Positions 1-7,389 of a stretch of DNA of 13,912 bases are shown here, in pieces. The translations under genes were made by a program, and so were the position numbers. Source of the DNA: JBIKLM01 sp044375105 (lineage in GTDB: Bacteria > Planctomycetota > UBA1135 > GCA-002686595); NCBI GenBank assembly GCA_044375105.1, contig JBILNK010000111.1, positions 1 to 13,912 on the forward strand. Direction: 5' to 3'. The notes under the pieces were generated by a model. The model ran no database searches, had not been told where the DNA came from, and was given only the letters and a program-made list of their open reading frames with translations. Positions within the stretch are counted from its first letter, which is position 1. Every line of letters begins with the position of its first letter.

Positions 1-1
1 G

Positions 2-607
2 GCGAGCGGCGGGTTGGGCCTCGGCGATCCGGAGGCGCCGGGCCGTTCCGTGCGCCGCCGCTCCGCGTCCGCGCCCCTGGGGGAGGCCCAGCGCGTGCGC
101 CTGGCGCTGCTCGACGAGCGCTGGCGCGCCGACCCAGGGGCCGCCCCCTGGCTGGGCCTGGACGAACTGCTGAGTTTGGTCCGCACCCATGAAGAGGGGC
201 ACCTCTGCGACCGCACGCGCTTCCTGCCGCTGGGCCAAAACTTCCTGTCGGTGCTGTCGTTTGCGGCGTCCAGCGGGTTCGACCCGGCGCGGGTCGAACA
301 GCGCCTCGAGTACCGCGCGGAGCTGACCGCTCTCGCGGCCGCGCCCGAGCCGCGTCTGGTCCTGGCCGAAATCCTGGACGCCCTAGAGGTCCACCCGGCC
401 GAGCGCTCGGTGCACGGCCGGGCCTACGCCAACTTGGCCCAGGACCTGATCGATGGACTCGACCGAGCCCTGGTCCGCGGGGAACTTTTTTCCGGCATCG
501 ACCCGCAATGCACCCTGTTGCACCAGCTGCACCGCCTGGACGTGGTCGACTTGCGGCGGCTGGCCCTCGAGCTGGCAAGGCGCGAGGGCTTGATGGGCCG
601 CGATTGA
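2..607 (+). CDS. Zincin-like HEEGH-motif protein, C-terminal part (5' partial)
   Basis: The reading frame is open to the left edge, so the gene almost certainly begins outside the window; a TTG at 14 is in frame but nothing supports it as the start. About 201 residues are visible, ending with TGA at 605-607. The most telling feature is THEEGHLCDR, with HEEGH encoded at 188-202. This fits the HExxH zinc motif of zincin metallopeptidases. Glu codons at 308-310 and 320-322, about 40 and 44 residues later in a helix-like LEYRAELTAL stretch, could supply a third, gluzincin-type ligand. The remainder looks helical, with no signal peptide or membrane segment in the visible part. It converges on the PQQ dehydrogenase gene, with an 82-bp gap. 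The metal-binding role is inference; the acidic residue inside HEEGH is not ideal for the classic zincin consensus, so a non-enzymatic function remains possible. Confidence 0.55.
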   Translation, partial: ASGGLGLGDPEAPGRSVRRRSASAPLGEAQRVRLALLDERWRADPGAAPWLGLDELLSLVRTHEEGHLCDRTRFLPLGQNFLSVLSFAASSGFDPARVEQRLEYRAELTALAAAPEPRLVLAEILDALEVHPAERSVHGRAYANLAQDLIDGLDRALVRGELFSGIDPQCTLLHQLHRLDVVDLRRLALELARREGLMGRD

Positions 608-646
608 TCGTCCGGAGCGACTTCGCGCGCCTCCTATCAGTCAACG

Positions 647-666
647 CCCAGGGATCGGATCCTGGG
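647..666. terminator. Possible bidirectional terminator hairpin
   Basis: This is an inverted repeat, CCCAGG at 647-652 against CCTGGG at 661-666, extended by one G-T pair around a short loop. It lies between the convergent stops at 607 and 690, where a shared terminator would be expected. There is no T-run on either side, so it is not a canonical intrinsic terminator, and a 6-bp GC stem can occur by chance in DNA of this composition. Confidence 0.3.
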
Positions 667-689
667 ACCCGCGCCGGGGAGGCCGGCGA

Positions 690-2900
690 TCACTGCGCAC
701 CTTGGTCGATCCAGTCGCGGATCAGTTGCAGCCCGACTACGTCGAGGCTGTCGCTGCCTACGGGCGGCATGCGGAACAGGTCCAGGCGAAGCATGCGCTG
801 ATAGACGAGGCTGCTGTCGCTCGCGAACGGATCGATGCGCTTGGCTGCGGGGATGCCCAAATTCCCGTTGCTGGCAAAGACGCCGTGGGTGTTCATAGCC
901 CCAATCTCGATGCCAGCGCGCAGGTCCATGTCCAGAGCCGTGGGGCCGCCTGGACGGTGGCAGTTGGCGCAATTGGTCTCCAGGTAGCTGCGTGCTCGCT
1001 GGTCCAGGCTGCCGCTTTCCGGATCGTAGGGATCCACGAATGCTTCGTATTGGTCGGCAGGCCCGATGTTCGAACCGAACCAGCCGATGTGGTTCCATGC
1101 GCGGAGCTGGTTGTCCTGGGCCAGAGCGTAGGGATAGGTACCGTTGAGTTGTGGGGTGCGCAGACCGAGGGCATAGCCTGCCGCGGGGGTATGGCACTGA
1201 AAGCACTGGCCGGGCGCTAGGTACAGCCAGGGCTGCGAGACAGTCGAGCCTGGGCTATTCGGGTCGGGGACCAAATAGGAGGTCAGCTCGGGCAAATCCA
1301 CGCGGCGGGCGTCCGTTTGTTGATCGTTCCAGCGGTAGGTGTAGGCTTGCCAAGAGGCTGCCGTGCGAAACAAGACACGGGTCTCGAGGCGCCTCGGACC
1401 GGCCGCTGTCTCCAAATCGAAGTGCTTGAGCACCACGGTGCCGACCGGAAAAGTCCAGTTGCCCGTGGCGCTGAAGCCGACCTGGCCACCCGGCGGGAGA
1501 CCGATCCAGCGCCGCTTCTCGGCCCCGTCGGACCAAAAGGGCGCATTGGGCTGGTAGGGCACGAAGCCGGGGGCCGGGGTCAAGCTGGCCAGGTCGCTGA
1601 ACACCAGGGTCTGCGAGAGCCATTCGGGAACCTGGGGGGGCTGGCCACCCGAGCCGTTCTCCTCGAGGCCCAGGACGCTTGCACCGACCAAACACCCGAT
1701 GCGAGGCTCCCCGGCAGTGTCCGGAACCACGCACACCGGGAACGGGAGTCCGGATGCCAGCAGCGTGCTGTTGGGCTGCCCTTGACCGTCGAAGGTCAGG
1801 GCCCACAAGCGGCCCACCACCGCATCGGCGAAGAGGTAGGCCCCGTTCAGGGACGGCAGCAGGTTCCCGCGATACACGAACCCGCCGATGATCGCTTGGC
1901 CTACGCTGTGGTCGTACTCGAATACGGGCGGCTCCGTGTTGGCGTAGTCGAGTCCCACGAGCGGGTCAAACGGCAGCGAGCCCTCGAAAGCGGGCCAGCC
2001 GTAATTGCGACCCGGGAGGATGCGGTCGATTTCTTCGCGTTCCGTTTCGCCGACATCGCCCGCCCACAGGTCGCCGGTCTGGCTGTCGAAGGAGAAGCGC
2101 CAAGGATTGCGCAGGCCATAGGCCCAGATCTCCGGACGGGCGCCGGGGGTGCTGGCGAATGGGTTGCCCGGCGCAGGGGCGCCGCTGTTTGAAAGGCGCA
2201 GGATCTTGCCGTGCAGGTTTCCGAGGTCCTGGGCTTTGGTGGGCACGCCGTCGTCACCGACCGCCAGGTACAGATAGCCGTCCGGTCCGAAGGCCAGCTT
2301 GCCCCCGTTGTGGAAGTTGTTCTGCTTGGGGATGCTGAGCAGCTCGAGCAGGCTCGAGGGCGAGACCGCCCCGTTCTGGCTGGTCAGACGGGCCAGCACG
2401 CTGCGGCCAGAGCCGCTGTAGAAGACGTAGAGGTGGCCGTTCTGGGCGAAGTTTGGATCGAAGGCGATGCCCAACAGTCCGGTCTCGCCGCCGCTTGGCT
2501 GCACCGAGCTGGAAATGTCGAAGTACGTGCTGACCGAACCGGCTTGGGGGCTGTCCAGGAAACTCAGCGCGAAGCCGATCTTGTCGATCGAAACGAGGCG
2601 CCCGGAGCCGTCGGGAATGGCTGCCAGGTCCAGCGGGCTGAGCCCCAGGCCGGGGTAGGCCGCCACCAGATCCACGGTGCCCGGCTGGCTCGAGCCGAAG
2701 TCGAACCCCAGCGGGCCCAGGGAGTAGTCGCCCTGCAGTCCGAAGGGCGGCTCTCCAGCGCCGCCTGAGCCGCCACCCCCTCCTCCGCCGCCGCAGGCGG
2801 TCAACCCGTTGAGCAACAGCCCAAGACTCAGGGCTGCCACGGCGCTCTGCCCGCGCGGCCCCTGGGACCGTTCCGGACTCTCGGGCCGATCGCTGCACAA
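690..2900 (-). CDS. PQQ-dependent sugar dehydrogenase fused to a diheme cytochrome c-like domain, lipoprotein
   Basis: This probably oxidises a sugar or other alcohol with PQQ at the outer face of a membrane and passes electrons to its own c-type haems. With the TTG start at 2900 it has 736 residues. A hydrophobic segment ends in the lipobox LTAC with Cys36, followed by a Gly run. Residues of about 60-395 match the glucose/sorbosone dehydrogenase family: FHNGGKLAFGPDG with the expected catalytic His (about residue 197), GLRNPWRFSFD and GRNYGWP. The C-terminal third has two haem c sites, CFQCH (about 566-570; 1191-1205) and CANCH (about 644-648; 957-971). A late RMPP, Met about 711, could be an axial ligand. 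The frame is open up to an ATG at 3287, but that extension reads as random GC-rich sequence and lies upstream of a candidate promoter at 3016-3043. GTG or TTG codons at 2993, 2978, 2969 and 2948 are alternative starts. No Shine-Dalgarno is seen. Family assignment is firm; substrate is unknown. Confidence 0.88.
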   Translation of the reverse strand: MCSDRPESPERSQGPRGQSAVAALSLGLLLNGLTACGGGGGGGGSGGAGEPPFGLQGDYSLGPLGFDFGSSQPGTVDLVAAYPGLGLSPLDLAAIPDGSGRLVSIDKIGFALSFLDSPQAGSVSTYFDISSSVQPSGGETGLLGIAFDPNFAQNGHLYVFYSGSGRSVLARLTSQNGAVSPSSLLELLSIPKQNNFHNGGKLAFGPDGYLYLAVGDDGVPTKAQDLGNLHGKILRLSNSGAPAPGNPFASTPGARPEIWAYGLRNPWRFSFDSQTGDLWAGDVGETEREEIDRILPGRNYGWPAFEGSLPFDPLVGLDYANTEPPVFEYDHSVGQAIIGGFVYRGNLLPSLNGAYLFADAVVGRLWALTFDGQGQPNSTLLASGLPFPVCVVPDTAGEPRIGCLVGASVLGLEENGSGGQPPQVPEWLSQTLVFSDLASLTPAPGFVPYQPNAPFWSDGAEKRRWIGLPPGGQVGFSATGNWTFPVGTVVLKHFDLETAAGPRRLETRVLFRTAASWQAYTYRWNDQQTDARRVDLPELTSYLVPDPNSPGSTVSQPWLYLAPGQCFQCHTPAAGYALGLRTPQLNGTYPYALAQDNQLRAWNHIGWFGSNIGPADQYEAFVDPYDPESGSLDQRARSYLETNCANCHRPGGPTALDMDLRAGIEIGAMNTHGVFASNGNLGIPAAKRIDPFASDSSLVYQRMLRLDLFRMPPVGSDSLDVVGLQLIRDWIDQGAQ

Positions 2901-3355
2901 AGTCGTCGCCCGATCGGAGCGGGCGCTCTCCGCCGGTTGGTAGGCCAAGGAGGAAGAATGTTTCGACACGGGCGGCACGGGGGGGGCTGGCACAAGACCG
3001 ATAGAACCCTGTGAGAACTTAGCCCAGGCCGTGGGCTGCGCAACGCTTCCTGGCTTCGGGATTATCGGTTTCCGGGCCTCAGAGGGGGGGATTCTGGGAC
3101 CGGGTTGGCCGCCCGAACCGAGGCACGGGTCCCAAGAGCTCGGAGATCGCCTACCCGGAGCCGTACTTTTGCGGATGGGCGCCTTCGACCCAGGGGGCGG
3201 CAAGTCGGGCAATCCCACAAGGCCAGATCCACGGGAGCGTGCGCAGGGCCGGATGGGAGTCCCGGGCAACGCCGCGCGGGGACGCACCCCAGCGGATCCC
3301 GCACGCCGACTCCGGCGAAGCCTGTGCCGCCGGGACCGATCGTCGCCCGACCCGA
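2901..3355. other. Intergenic region, ruvA to PQQ dehydrogenase gene
   Basis: About 455 bp lie between the ruvA stop and the chosen start of the dehydrogenase. I see the candidate minus-strand promoter near 3016-3043 and no credible gene. The frame that runs through it from 3287 lacks recognisable protein sequence. An AGGAGG followed by ATG at 2958 on the plus strand opens only an 18-codon frame. Confidence 0.5.
3016..3043 (-). promoter_or_regulatory. Candidate sigma70-type promoter for the PQQ dehydrogenase gene
   Basis: On the minus strand there is TTGCGC (-35, 3038-3043), a 16-bp spacer and TAAGTT (-10, 3016-3021). Transcription would begin near 3009. That agrees with a translation start at or below 2993 rather than the ATG at 3287. 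It shares the TTGnnn / TAnnnT pattern with the promoter at 5666-5694. It is a pattern match only. Confidence 0.4.
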
Positions 3356-3949
3356 TCAGCGCTTGAGCGCAGTCCGCAACAAAAGCTCGAGGTCGTCTTT
3401 GCCAACGGCTGCCACGGCCTGAGCCGTAGCCAGCTCGGCCTCGCGTTCGCTCATGCCGATCGAAACCAGGGCGAGCAGGGTCTGCCGTTCCGCCTCGCTG
3501 TGCTGAGCCCGCGGCGGGGCTGCGGGGACCCCCTTGGACCCGGGCAGGTCCGGGAACTCATCGAGGCGGTCCGACAGGTCGAGCAGAATCTGCTCCGCGG
3601 TCTTCTTCCCGACCCCTTTGATCGAGGTCAGGCGGCGCATGTCTTTGTTCTGGATCGTGGCACGCAGGTCTGCAGGCGCCATGCCGGACAGGATCGAGAT
3701 CGACATGGCCGGACCGACTTGCTTGACCTTGAGCAGCAGGCGGAACAGCTCGCGGGTCCCGGAATCGGGGAAGCCATACAGCAGGTGCGCGTCCTCGCGC
3801 ACCTGCAGGTGCACATACACCTTGAGCCGCGGCCCAGGGCCGAAGGAGGCGCCCAGGGGTGTGATCAGGTCGTATCCGACCCCGCCCACATCGAGCACCA
3901 GGCGGTTGGCCTGCCGCTCGGCCAGGTTGCCGATCAGGAAGTCGTACAC
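3356..3949 (-). CDS. ruvA: Holliday junction branch migration complex subunit RuvA
   Basis: RuvA binds four-way Holliday junctions as a tetramer and loads the RuvB helicase for branch migration in recombinational repair. The 197-residue protein is close to the usual length of about 200. Residues 1-64 form the OB-fold domain, with VGGVGYDLITPLG and VREDAHLLYGF typical of the family. Residues 65-128 carry two helix-hairpin-helix motifs, around KQVGPAMSISILSGM (76-90) and IKGVGKKTAEQILLDL (110-125). A flexible Pro/Ala linker follows, then domain III (about 152-197), which contacts RuvB. The start is GTG at 3949, giving MYDFLIG, which aligns with RuvA N-termini; no Shine-Dalgarno precedes it. ruvC and ruvB are not adjacent. 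It lies 166 bp downstream of the alpha-CTD gene on the same strand, but a strong hairpin in between makes simple co-transcription uncertain. Confidence 0.96.
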   Translation of the reverse strand: MYDFLIGNLAERQANRLVLDVGGVGYDLITPLGASFGPGPRLKVYVHLQVREDAHLLYGFPDSGTRELFRLLLKVKQVGPAMSISILSGMAPADLRATIQNKDMRRLTSIKGVGKKTAEQILLDLSDRLDEFPDLPGSKGVPAAPPRAQHSEAERQTLLALVSIGMSEREAELATAQAVAAVGKDDLELLLRTALKR

Positions 3950-4070
3950 GAGCTCGCTGGGAGGAATTGTCGTCGCTGCGGTCGCTGAGAGACCTGGCCG
4001 GGGCCTCCCGGCATGGAAGGCGTCGCAGCGCGGTCTGTCGAGGCTTCACGACCCTCCGCGGACGGCCACA

Positions 4071-4101
4071 GGCTCGGGGCCGCGGCTCCGCGGCCCGAGC
4101 C
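4071..4101 (-). terminator. Strong GC hairpin between the alpha-CTD gene and ruvA
   Basis: GGCTCGGG (4071-4078) pairs with CCCGAGCC (4094-4101), and after one bulged base CCGCG (4080-4084) pairs with CGCGG (4089-4093) around a GCTC loop, making 13 pairs in all. It lies 15 bp beyond the stop of the alpha-CTD gene at 4116 and upstream of ruvA. No T-run follows on the minus strand. It could be a U-less terminator, a transcript-end stabiliser or an attenuator. Confidence 0.5.
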
Positions 4102-4115
4102 AGCGCCCGCCAGGA

Positions 4116-5510
4116 TCATTCCCCGGCCAGCTTGAGCCCCAACTCGGAGAGCTTGGAGCGCAGCTCTTGCAGGCTGGTGGTGCCGAAGTTGGGCATGCCC
4201 AAGAGCTCCTCTGCAGAGTGCTTGACGATATCTCCGAGGGTCAAGCATCCCAGGCCTTCGACCGTGCGCCGGGCGCGGATCGAGAGCTGCAGGTCTGCGA
4301 TCGGCCTGTTGAGAGTGTCGGAGCCCGAGCTGGCGACCGCGCCTGGGCGCCGCGAGCGGCTCTCGATCGAGGCCACCGCCTCTTCGCGCGGCATGCCCAG
4401 CCTGAGGCCCTTGGTGCGCAGGATTTCCTTGATCTCGTTGAGGGAGGTCTCGCCGAAATTCTTGTAGGAGAGCAGCTCTTGCTCGCTTTTGGTGACCAGG
4501 TCCCCGAGCGTGTGGATCTGCATCTTGTTGAGGCAGTTCCGGGCGCGCACGGACAGTTCGAAGTCGCTGATCGGGGTGCGCAGGATCTGGTTGAGTTTGT
4601 CCTCCTTGCGCTCTTGATCTTCGTCGTAGTACATGTCGATCGCCGATTGGGCGTCGATCAGGTACAGGCGAGCGCGGGTGTCGGTCGGATCCTGCCTGAT
4701 GACGATGTCGTAGCAGGCGGCCGCTTCCGCGTCGCGTCCGTGGTCCTCGTAGAGCACGCCCAGGTTCAGCAGCGCTGCGCGATCCGCCTGGCGCAGGGCC
4801 ACGAGCGATTCATAGATCTCCATGGCGGTCAGATCCAGACCGCCGCGCTCGGCGACATAGGCCGCTCGCACCAGATTGGCTCGCAGCGTCGGGTCGTACT
4901 CGCGAGCGCGTTGGTAATGCTCGAGGGCCCCCTGAGGGTCGCGCAGGAACTCGCGGCGACGACCAGAGAGATATTGGCCCTCGGCGCTGTCGATGAAACT
5001 CTCGGGGGATGCCTTGAGCGACTTTTCGATCAGCAGGGCCGCTTGATCGTTGGCCTCGTGATCGTTCTTGGTCGCCGCCTTGGCGAGCAGCTCCTCGACG
5101 CGCGCATCGATGGCGGCGCCGCGGGGCCGGGGCTCCTCCGGGTACGACTTGGTCAGACGCTCGAACAGCTGCGCAGCCCCGGCGAAGTCGCGGGTGGCTG
5201 TCAGGCAGTGTCCGCGGGTGAAATCGGCCACGTCGTCGCCGGCATGCTTGGACAGCAGCGCGGCAGCCTCAGGGAAACGTCCGAGGATCCACAGCCCGAG
5301 CCCCTTGCGGCGGCCTTGCTCGCCATCGTTCGGGAGGCCGTCGACCAGCTTCACGAACTGCTCGTGGGAACTGCGTTCGTGGAACACCTGGATACGGCCC
5401 GACTGCAGCGCGGCGAAGCTCAGCTTCTCGGTCTGGAGCAGGTCGAATTCGGGCTGGGTCTCAACCGCCGAACCGGGGTTGCCGGCGTGGAGCGTCGAAT
5501 CCGGAGTCAT
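4116..5510 (-). CDS. TPR-like protein with two RNA polymerase alpha C-terminal domains
   Basis: This 464-residue protein lacks the RNA polymerase alpha N-terminal (assembly) domain but ends in two tandem alpha-CTD modules. Module 1 (about 306-374) contains ELSVRARNCLNKM and NFGETSLNEIK. It keeps equivalents of E. coli alpha Arg265, Asn268 and Cys269 (here R322, N325, C326), plus Gly296, Ser299 and Glu302, which contact UP-element DNA; Lys298 is Thr. Module 2 (about 399-462) keeps the Arg (R412) and the NFG-TSL-E pattern but has Arg and Thr in place of Asn268 and Cys269. Residues of about 186-290 resemble tetratricopeptide repeats, for example ALLNLGVLYEDHGRDAEAAA. An Asp/Glu/Lys linker (295-305) precedes module 1. 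The start is ATG at 5510; an in-frame ATG at 5591 would add 27 Arg/Pro/Ala residues of low plausibility. A good promoter lies at 5666-5694. A transcription-related adaptor role is inference; similar proteins are known to me from planctomycetes, generally without characterised function. Confidence 0.88.
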   Translation of the reverse strand: MTPDSTLHAGNPGSAVETQPEFDLLQTEKLSFAALQSGRIQVFHERSSHEQFVKLVDGLPNDGEQGRRKGLGLWILGRFPEAAALLSKHAGDDVADFTRGHCLTATRDFAGAAQLFERLTKSYPEEPRPRGAAIDARVEELLAKAATKNDHEANDQAALLIEKSLKASPESFIDSAEGQYLSGRRREFLRDPQGALEHYQRAREYDPTLRANLVRAAYVAERGGLDLTAMEIYESLVALRQADRAALLNLGVLYEDHGRDAEAAACYDIVIRQDPTDTRARLYLIDAQSAIDMYYDEDQERKEDKLNQILRTPISDFELSVRARNCLNKMQIHTLGDLVTKSEQELLSYKNFGETSLNEIKEILRTKGLRLGMPREEAVASIESRSRRPGAVASSGSDTLNRPIADLQLSIRARRTVEGLGCLTLGDIVKHSAEELLGMPNFGTTSLQELRSKLSELGLKLAGE

Positions 5511-5889
5511 GGAAGAGGGACGGGGCGCGGGAGGGGGACGCGGGGCCGCCGCTGTGGGCCGTCCTCGCCGCGCCGACCGCGGTCGGCGCATCGGCCGGGG
5601 GCCGTGGGCGGGGGAGGCGCCGGTTCGGCGGGGGGCCGAAGGCGAGCGGGCGGCTCGGACCTAGCAGGTTAGCGCTGGCTCAGAGGGTCGTCAAACCGGC
5701 CCGCCCTCGGCCGCAGGTCCCTCTTCGGGCACCCGCTCGGCGCCTGCTAGCCGGCCGGGCCGGTGGGGCAGTAGCCTCCCGGTTGCGGGGCGGCCGGGTG
5801 CGAGCGCGCGGTAACCCGGCGCCAGCGGGCCCCCCTTAGGCCCCGCGCGGCGCCCAGCACCCTCTGTCCCCACCCCGCTCCAACCAACC
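5511..5889. other. Divergent intergenic region between the alpha-CTD gene and murA
   Basis: About 380 bp of very GC-rich DNA separate divergent starts. The minus-strand promoter at 5666-5694 is the clearest signal in it. On the plus strand, TAGCCT at 5772-5777 could be a -10 box for murA but has no matching -35 element at normal spacing. No gene is seen. Confidence 0.5.
5666..5694 (-). promoter_or_regulatory. Promoter of the double alpha-CTD gene
   Basis: On the minus strand TTGACG (5689-5694) is followed by a spacer of exactly 17 bp and TAACCT (5666-5671). This is the best sigma70-type match seen in the window, and it sits in the divergent region, pointing into the alpha-CTD gene. It predicts a start near 5659 and a leader of about 150 nt before the ATG at 5510. 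Confidence 0.6.
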
Positions 5890-7179
5890 ATGGACAAGTT
5901 CAGCATCGAGGGCGGCGTCGCCCTCCAGGGGCGGGTCGTCACCGCCGGAGCGAAAAACGCGGTTCTGCCCACCATGGCAGCGGCCATCCTGGCCGGGCAG
6001 CCGCTGCGTTTGCCCAACGCTCCGGACCTCTCGGACGTGCGCACGATGCTGGCGGTGCTGGACGAGCTGGGGGTCGATGGGGAGCTCGAGCCCGGCGGCG
6101 GCCTGCGCCTGGCGGCCGGCGGCGAGCTGAACCCCCGGGCGGGTTGGGAAAACGTGCGCAAGATGCGCGGATCGGTGTGCGTGCTCGGCCCCCTGCTGAC
6201 GCGCACGGGGCGAGCCTCCGTGAGCCTGCCCGGCGGTTGCGTGTTCGGGGTGCGCCCGATCGATATCCACCTGAAGGGCCTCGAGGCCCTGGGCGCGACG
6301 ATCGAGATCCGCCACGGGTACGTCGAGGCCAGCGCCCCGCGCGGGGGACTGCGCGGCGCCGAGATCTTCCTGGGCACGGCCTTCGGCTCGTCCGTGACCG
6401 GCACGATGAACGTGATGATGGCCGCCTGCCTGGCCAAGGGCACCACGGTGATCCACAGCGCGGCCTGCGAGCCCGAGGTGGTCGACCTGGGCCGCTGCCT
6501 GCAGAAGATGGGCGCGCGCATCGAGGGGCTGGGCTCGCCGCGGCTCGAGATCCAGGGCGTCGACCAGCTGCACGGGGCGGAGCACCAGGTCCTGCCGGAT
6601 CGCATCGAGGCCGGCACTTATCTGGTGGCCGGCGCGATCACCGGCGGGCGCGTGCGGGTCGAGCGCTGCGATCCTGGGCATTTGTCGGCGCTGGTCGATC
6701 GCCTGCGCGAAGCGGGATACGGCGTCGAGCGCGGCGCGGACTGGATCGAAACCAACCCGCTCGGCTACGGCTTCAGGCCGCGTCCCACCGACGTGACCAC
6801 CCAGCCCTACCCCGGCTTCCCCACGGACCTGCAGGCCCAGTGGATGGCGCTGATGTGTCGCGCCGAGGGGGTCTCCCTGGTGACCGAGCGCATCTATCCC
6901 GACCGCTACATGCACCTGCCCGAGCTGGTGCGCATGGGTGCGCGCATCCGGCGGCAGGAGGCCACCGCGATCGTCGAGGGCACCGGCCGCCTCTCGGGGG
7001 CCGACGTGACCGCCTCGGACCTGCGCGCCTCGGCGGCCCTGGTCCTGGCCGCCCTGGTCAGCGAGGGCCAGACCGAGGTGCACCGTGTCTACCACATCGA
7101 CCGCGGTTACGAAGCGATCGAGCAGCGCCTGGCTGCCCTAGGCGCTCGCATCCAGCGCCTGCCGGACAGCAATCCCTAG
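5890..7179 (+). CDS. murA: UDP-N-acetylglucosamine 1-carboxyvinyltransferase (MurA)
   Basis: MurA transfers enolpyruvate from phosphoenolpyruvate to UDP-GlcNAc, the first committed step of peptidoglycan synthesis, in the cytoplasm. The 429 residues compare with 419 in E. coli, and the sequence runs the full length of the family. The AGAKNAVLP motif supplies Lys22 and Asn23. The active-site loop SLPGGCVFGVRPIDIHL has Cys117, equivalent to E. coli Cys115, and Arg122, equivalent to Arg120. FPTDLQAQ has Asp313, the counterpart of the general base Asp305; DLRAS (R379) and HIDRGYEAI (R405, equivalent to Arg397) are also intact. The Cys, rather than the Asp found in some naturally fosfomycin-resistant bacteria, predicts sensitivity of the enzyme. 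The ATG at 5890 gives the usual N-terminus MDKFSIEGG; there is no Shine-Dalgarno. It is transcribed alone, divergent from the alpha-CTD gene and convergent with the next gene. Its presence argues for a peptidoglycan-making host. Confidence 0.97.
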   Translation: MDKFSIEGGVALQGRVVTAGAKNAVLPTMAAAILAGQPLRLPNAPDLSDVRTMLAVLDELGVDGELEPGGGLRLAAGGELNPRAGWENVRKMRGSVCVLGPLLTRTGRASVSLPGGCVFGVRPIDIHLKGLEALGATIEIRHGYVEASAPRGGLRGAEIFLGTAFGSSVTGTMNVMMAACLAKGTTVIHSAACEPEVVDLGRCLQKMGARIEGLGSPRLEIQGVDQLHGAEHQVLPDRIEAGTYLVAGAITGGRVRVERCDPGHLSALVDRLREAGYGVERGADWIETNPLGYGFRPRPTDVTTQPYPGFPTDLQAQWMALMCRAEGVSLVTERIYPDRYMHLPELVRMGARIRRQEATAIVEGTGRLSGADVTASDLRASAALVLAALVSEGQTEVHRVYHIDRGYEAIEQRLAALGARIQRLPDSNP

Positions 7180-7191
7180 ATCTGTGAGTAT

Positions 7192-7250
7192 TCGGCGGCT
7201 CGGGCCAAGCCCAGGACCCGGACTGCACTGGCTGGCCCAAAGACCGCCGA
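7192..7250 (+). terminator. Nested inverted repeats downstream of murA
   Basis: TCGGCGG (7192-7198) pairs with CCGCCGA (7244-7250). Inside it GGGCCA (7202-7207) pairs with TGGCCC (7233-7238), and CCAG (7211-7214) pairs with CTGG (7228-7231). The structure starts 12 bp after the murA stop and may end its transcript. No T-run is present, so the terminator call is tentative. Confidence 0.35.
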
Positions 7251-7290
7251 TCCACCAGGCGCCGTCGTCCAGCTTCGCTGGGCGGCGCCA

Positions 7291-7326
7291 GCGCTCTTTT
7301 GGGGCCCCGGGCCCGAAATGGAGCGC
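7291..7326. terminator. Hairpin in the convergent gap, possible terminator of the 7390-8517 gene
   Basis: GCGCTC (7291-7296) pairs with GAGCGC (7321-7326). The TTT at 7298-7300 faces AAA at 7316-7318, and GGG/CCC pairs form near the tip. It lies about 64 bp beyond the stop of the minus-strand gene. The T-tract is within the stem rather than after it. Confidence 0.35.
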
Positions 7327-7389
7327 ATCCCGGGGAGCGCTCGGACTGCGGCTGGCCGAGCGGCTCTCCCCGCAAACGCGCGCTGCGGA

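Noticed and set aside
2947..3014. AGGAGG followed by ATG at 2958 on the plus strand, the best Shine-Dalgarno-like match noticed
   Set aside because: It opens only 18 codons with no sensible product and lies opposite the leader of the PQQ gene; other genes in the window do not use such sites.
2901..3287. N-terminal extension of the PQQ dehydrogenase to the ATG at 3287
   Set aside because: It would bury the signal peptide and lipobox more than 160 residues inside the protein and lies upstream of a candidate promoter.
3534..5672. Long plus-strand open frame opposite the alpha-CTD gene and ruvA
   Set aside because: It is antisense to two recognised genes, has no family resemblance and shows the composition expected of a shadow frame in GC-rich DNA.
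5836..7095. Long minus-strand open frame opposite murA
   Set aside because: It is a shadow of the murA coding frame with no recognisable motifs.
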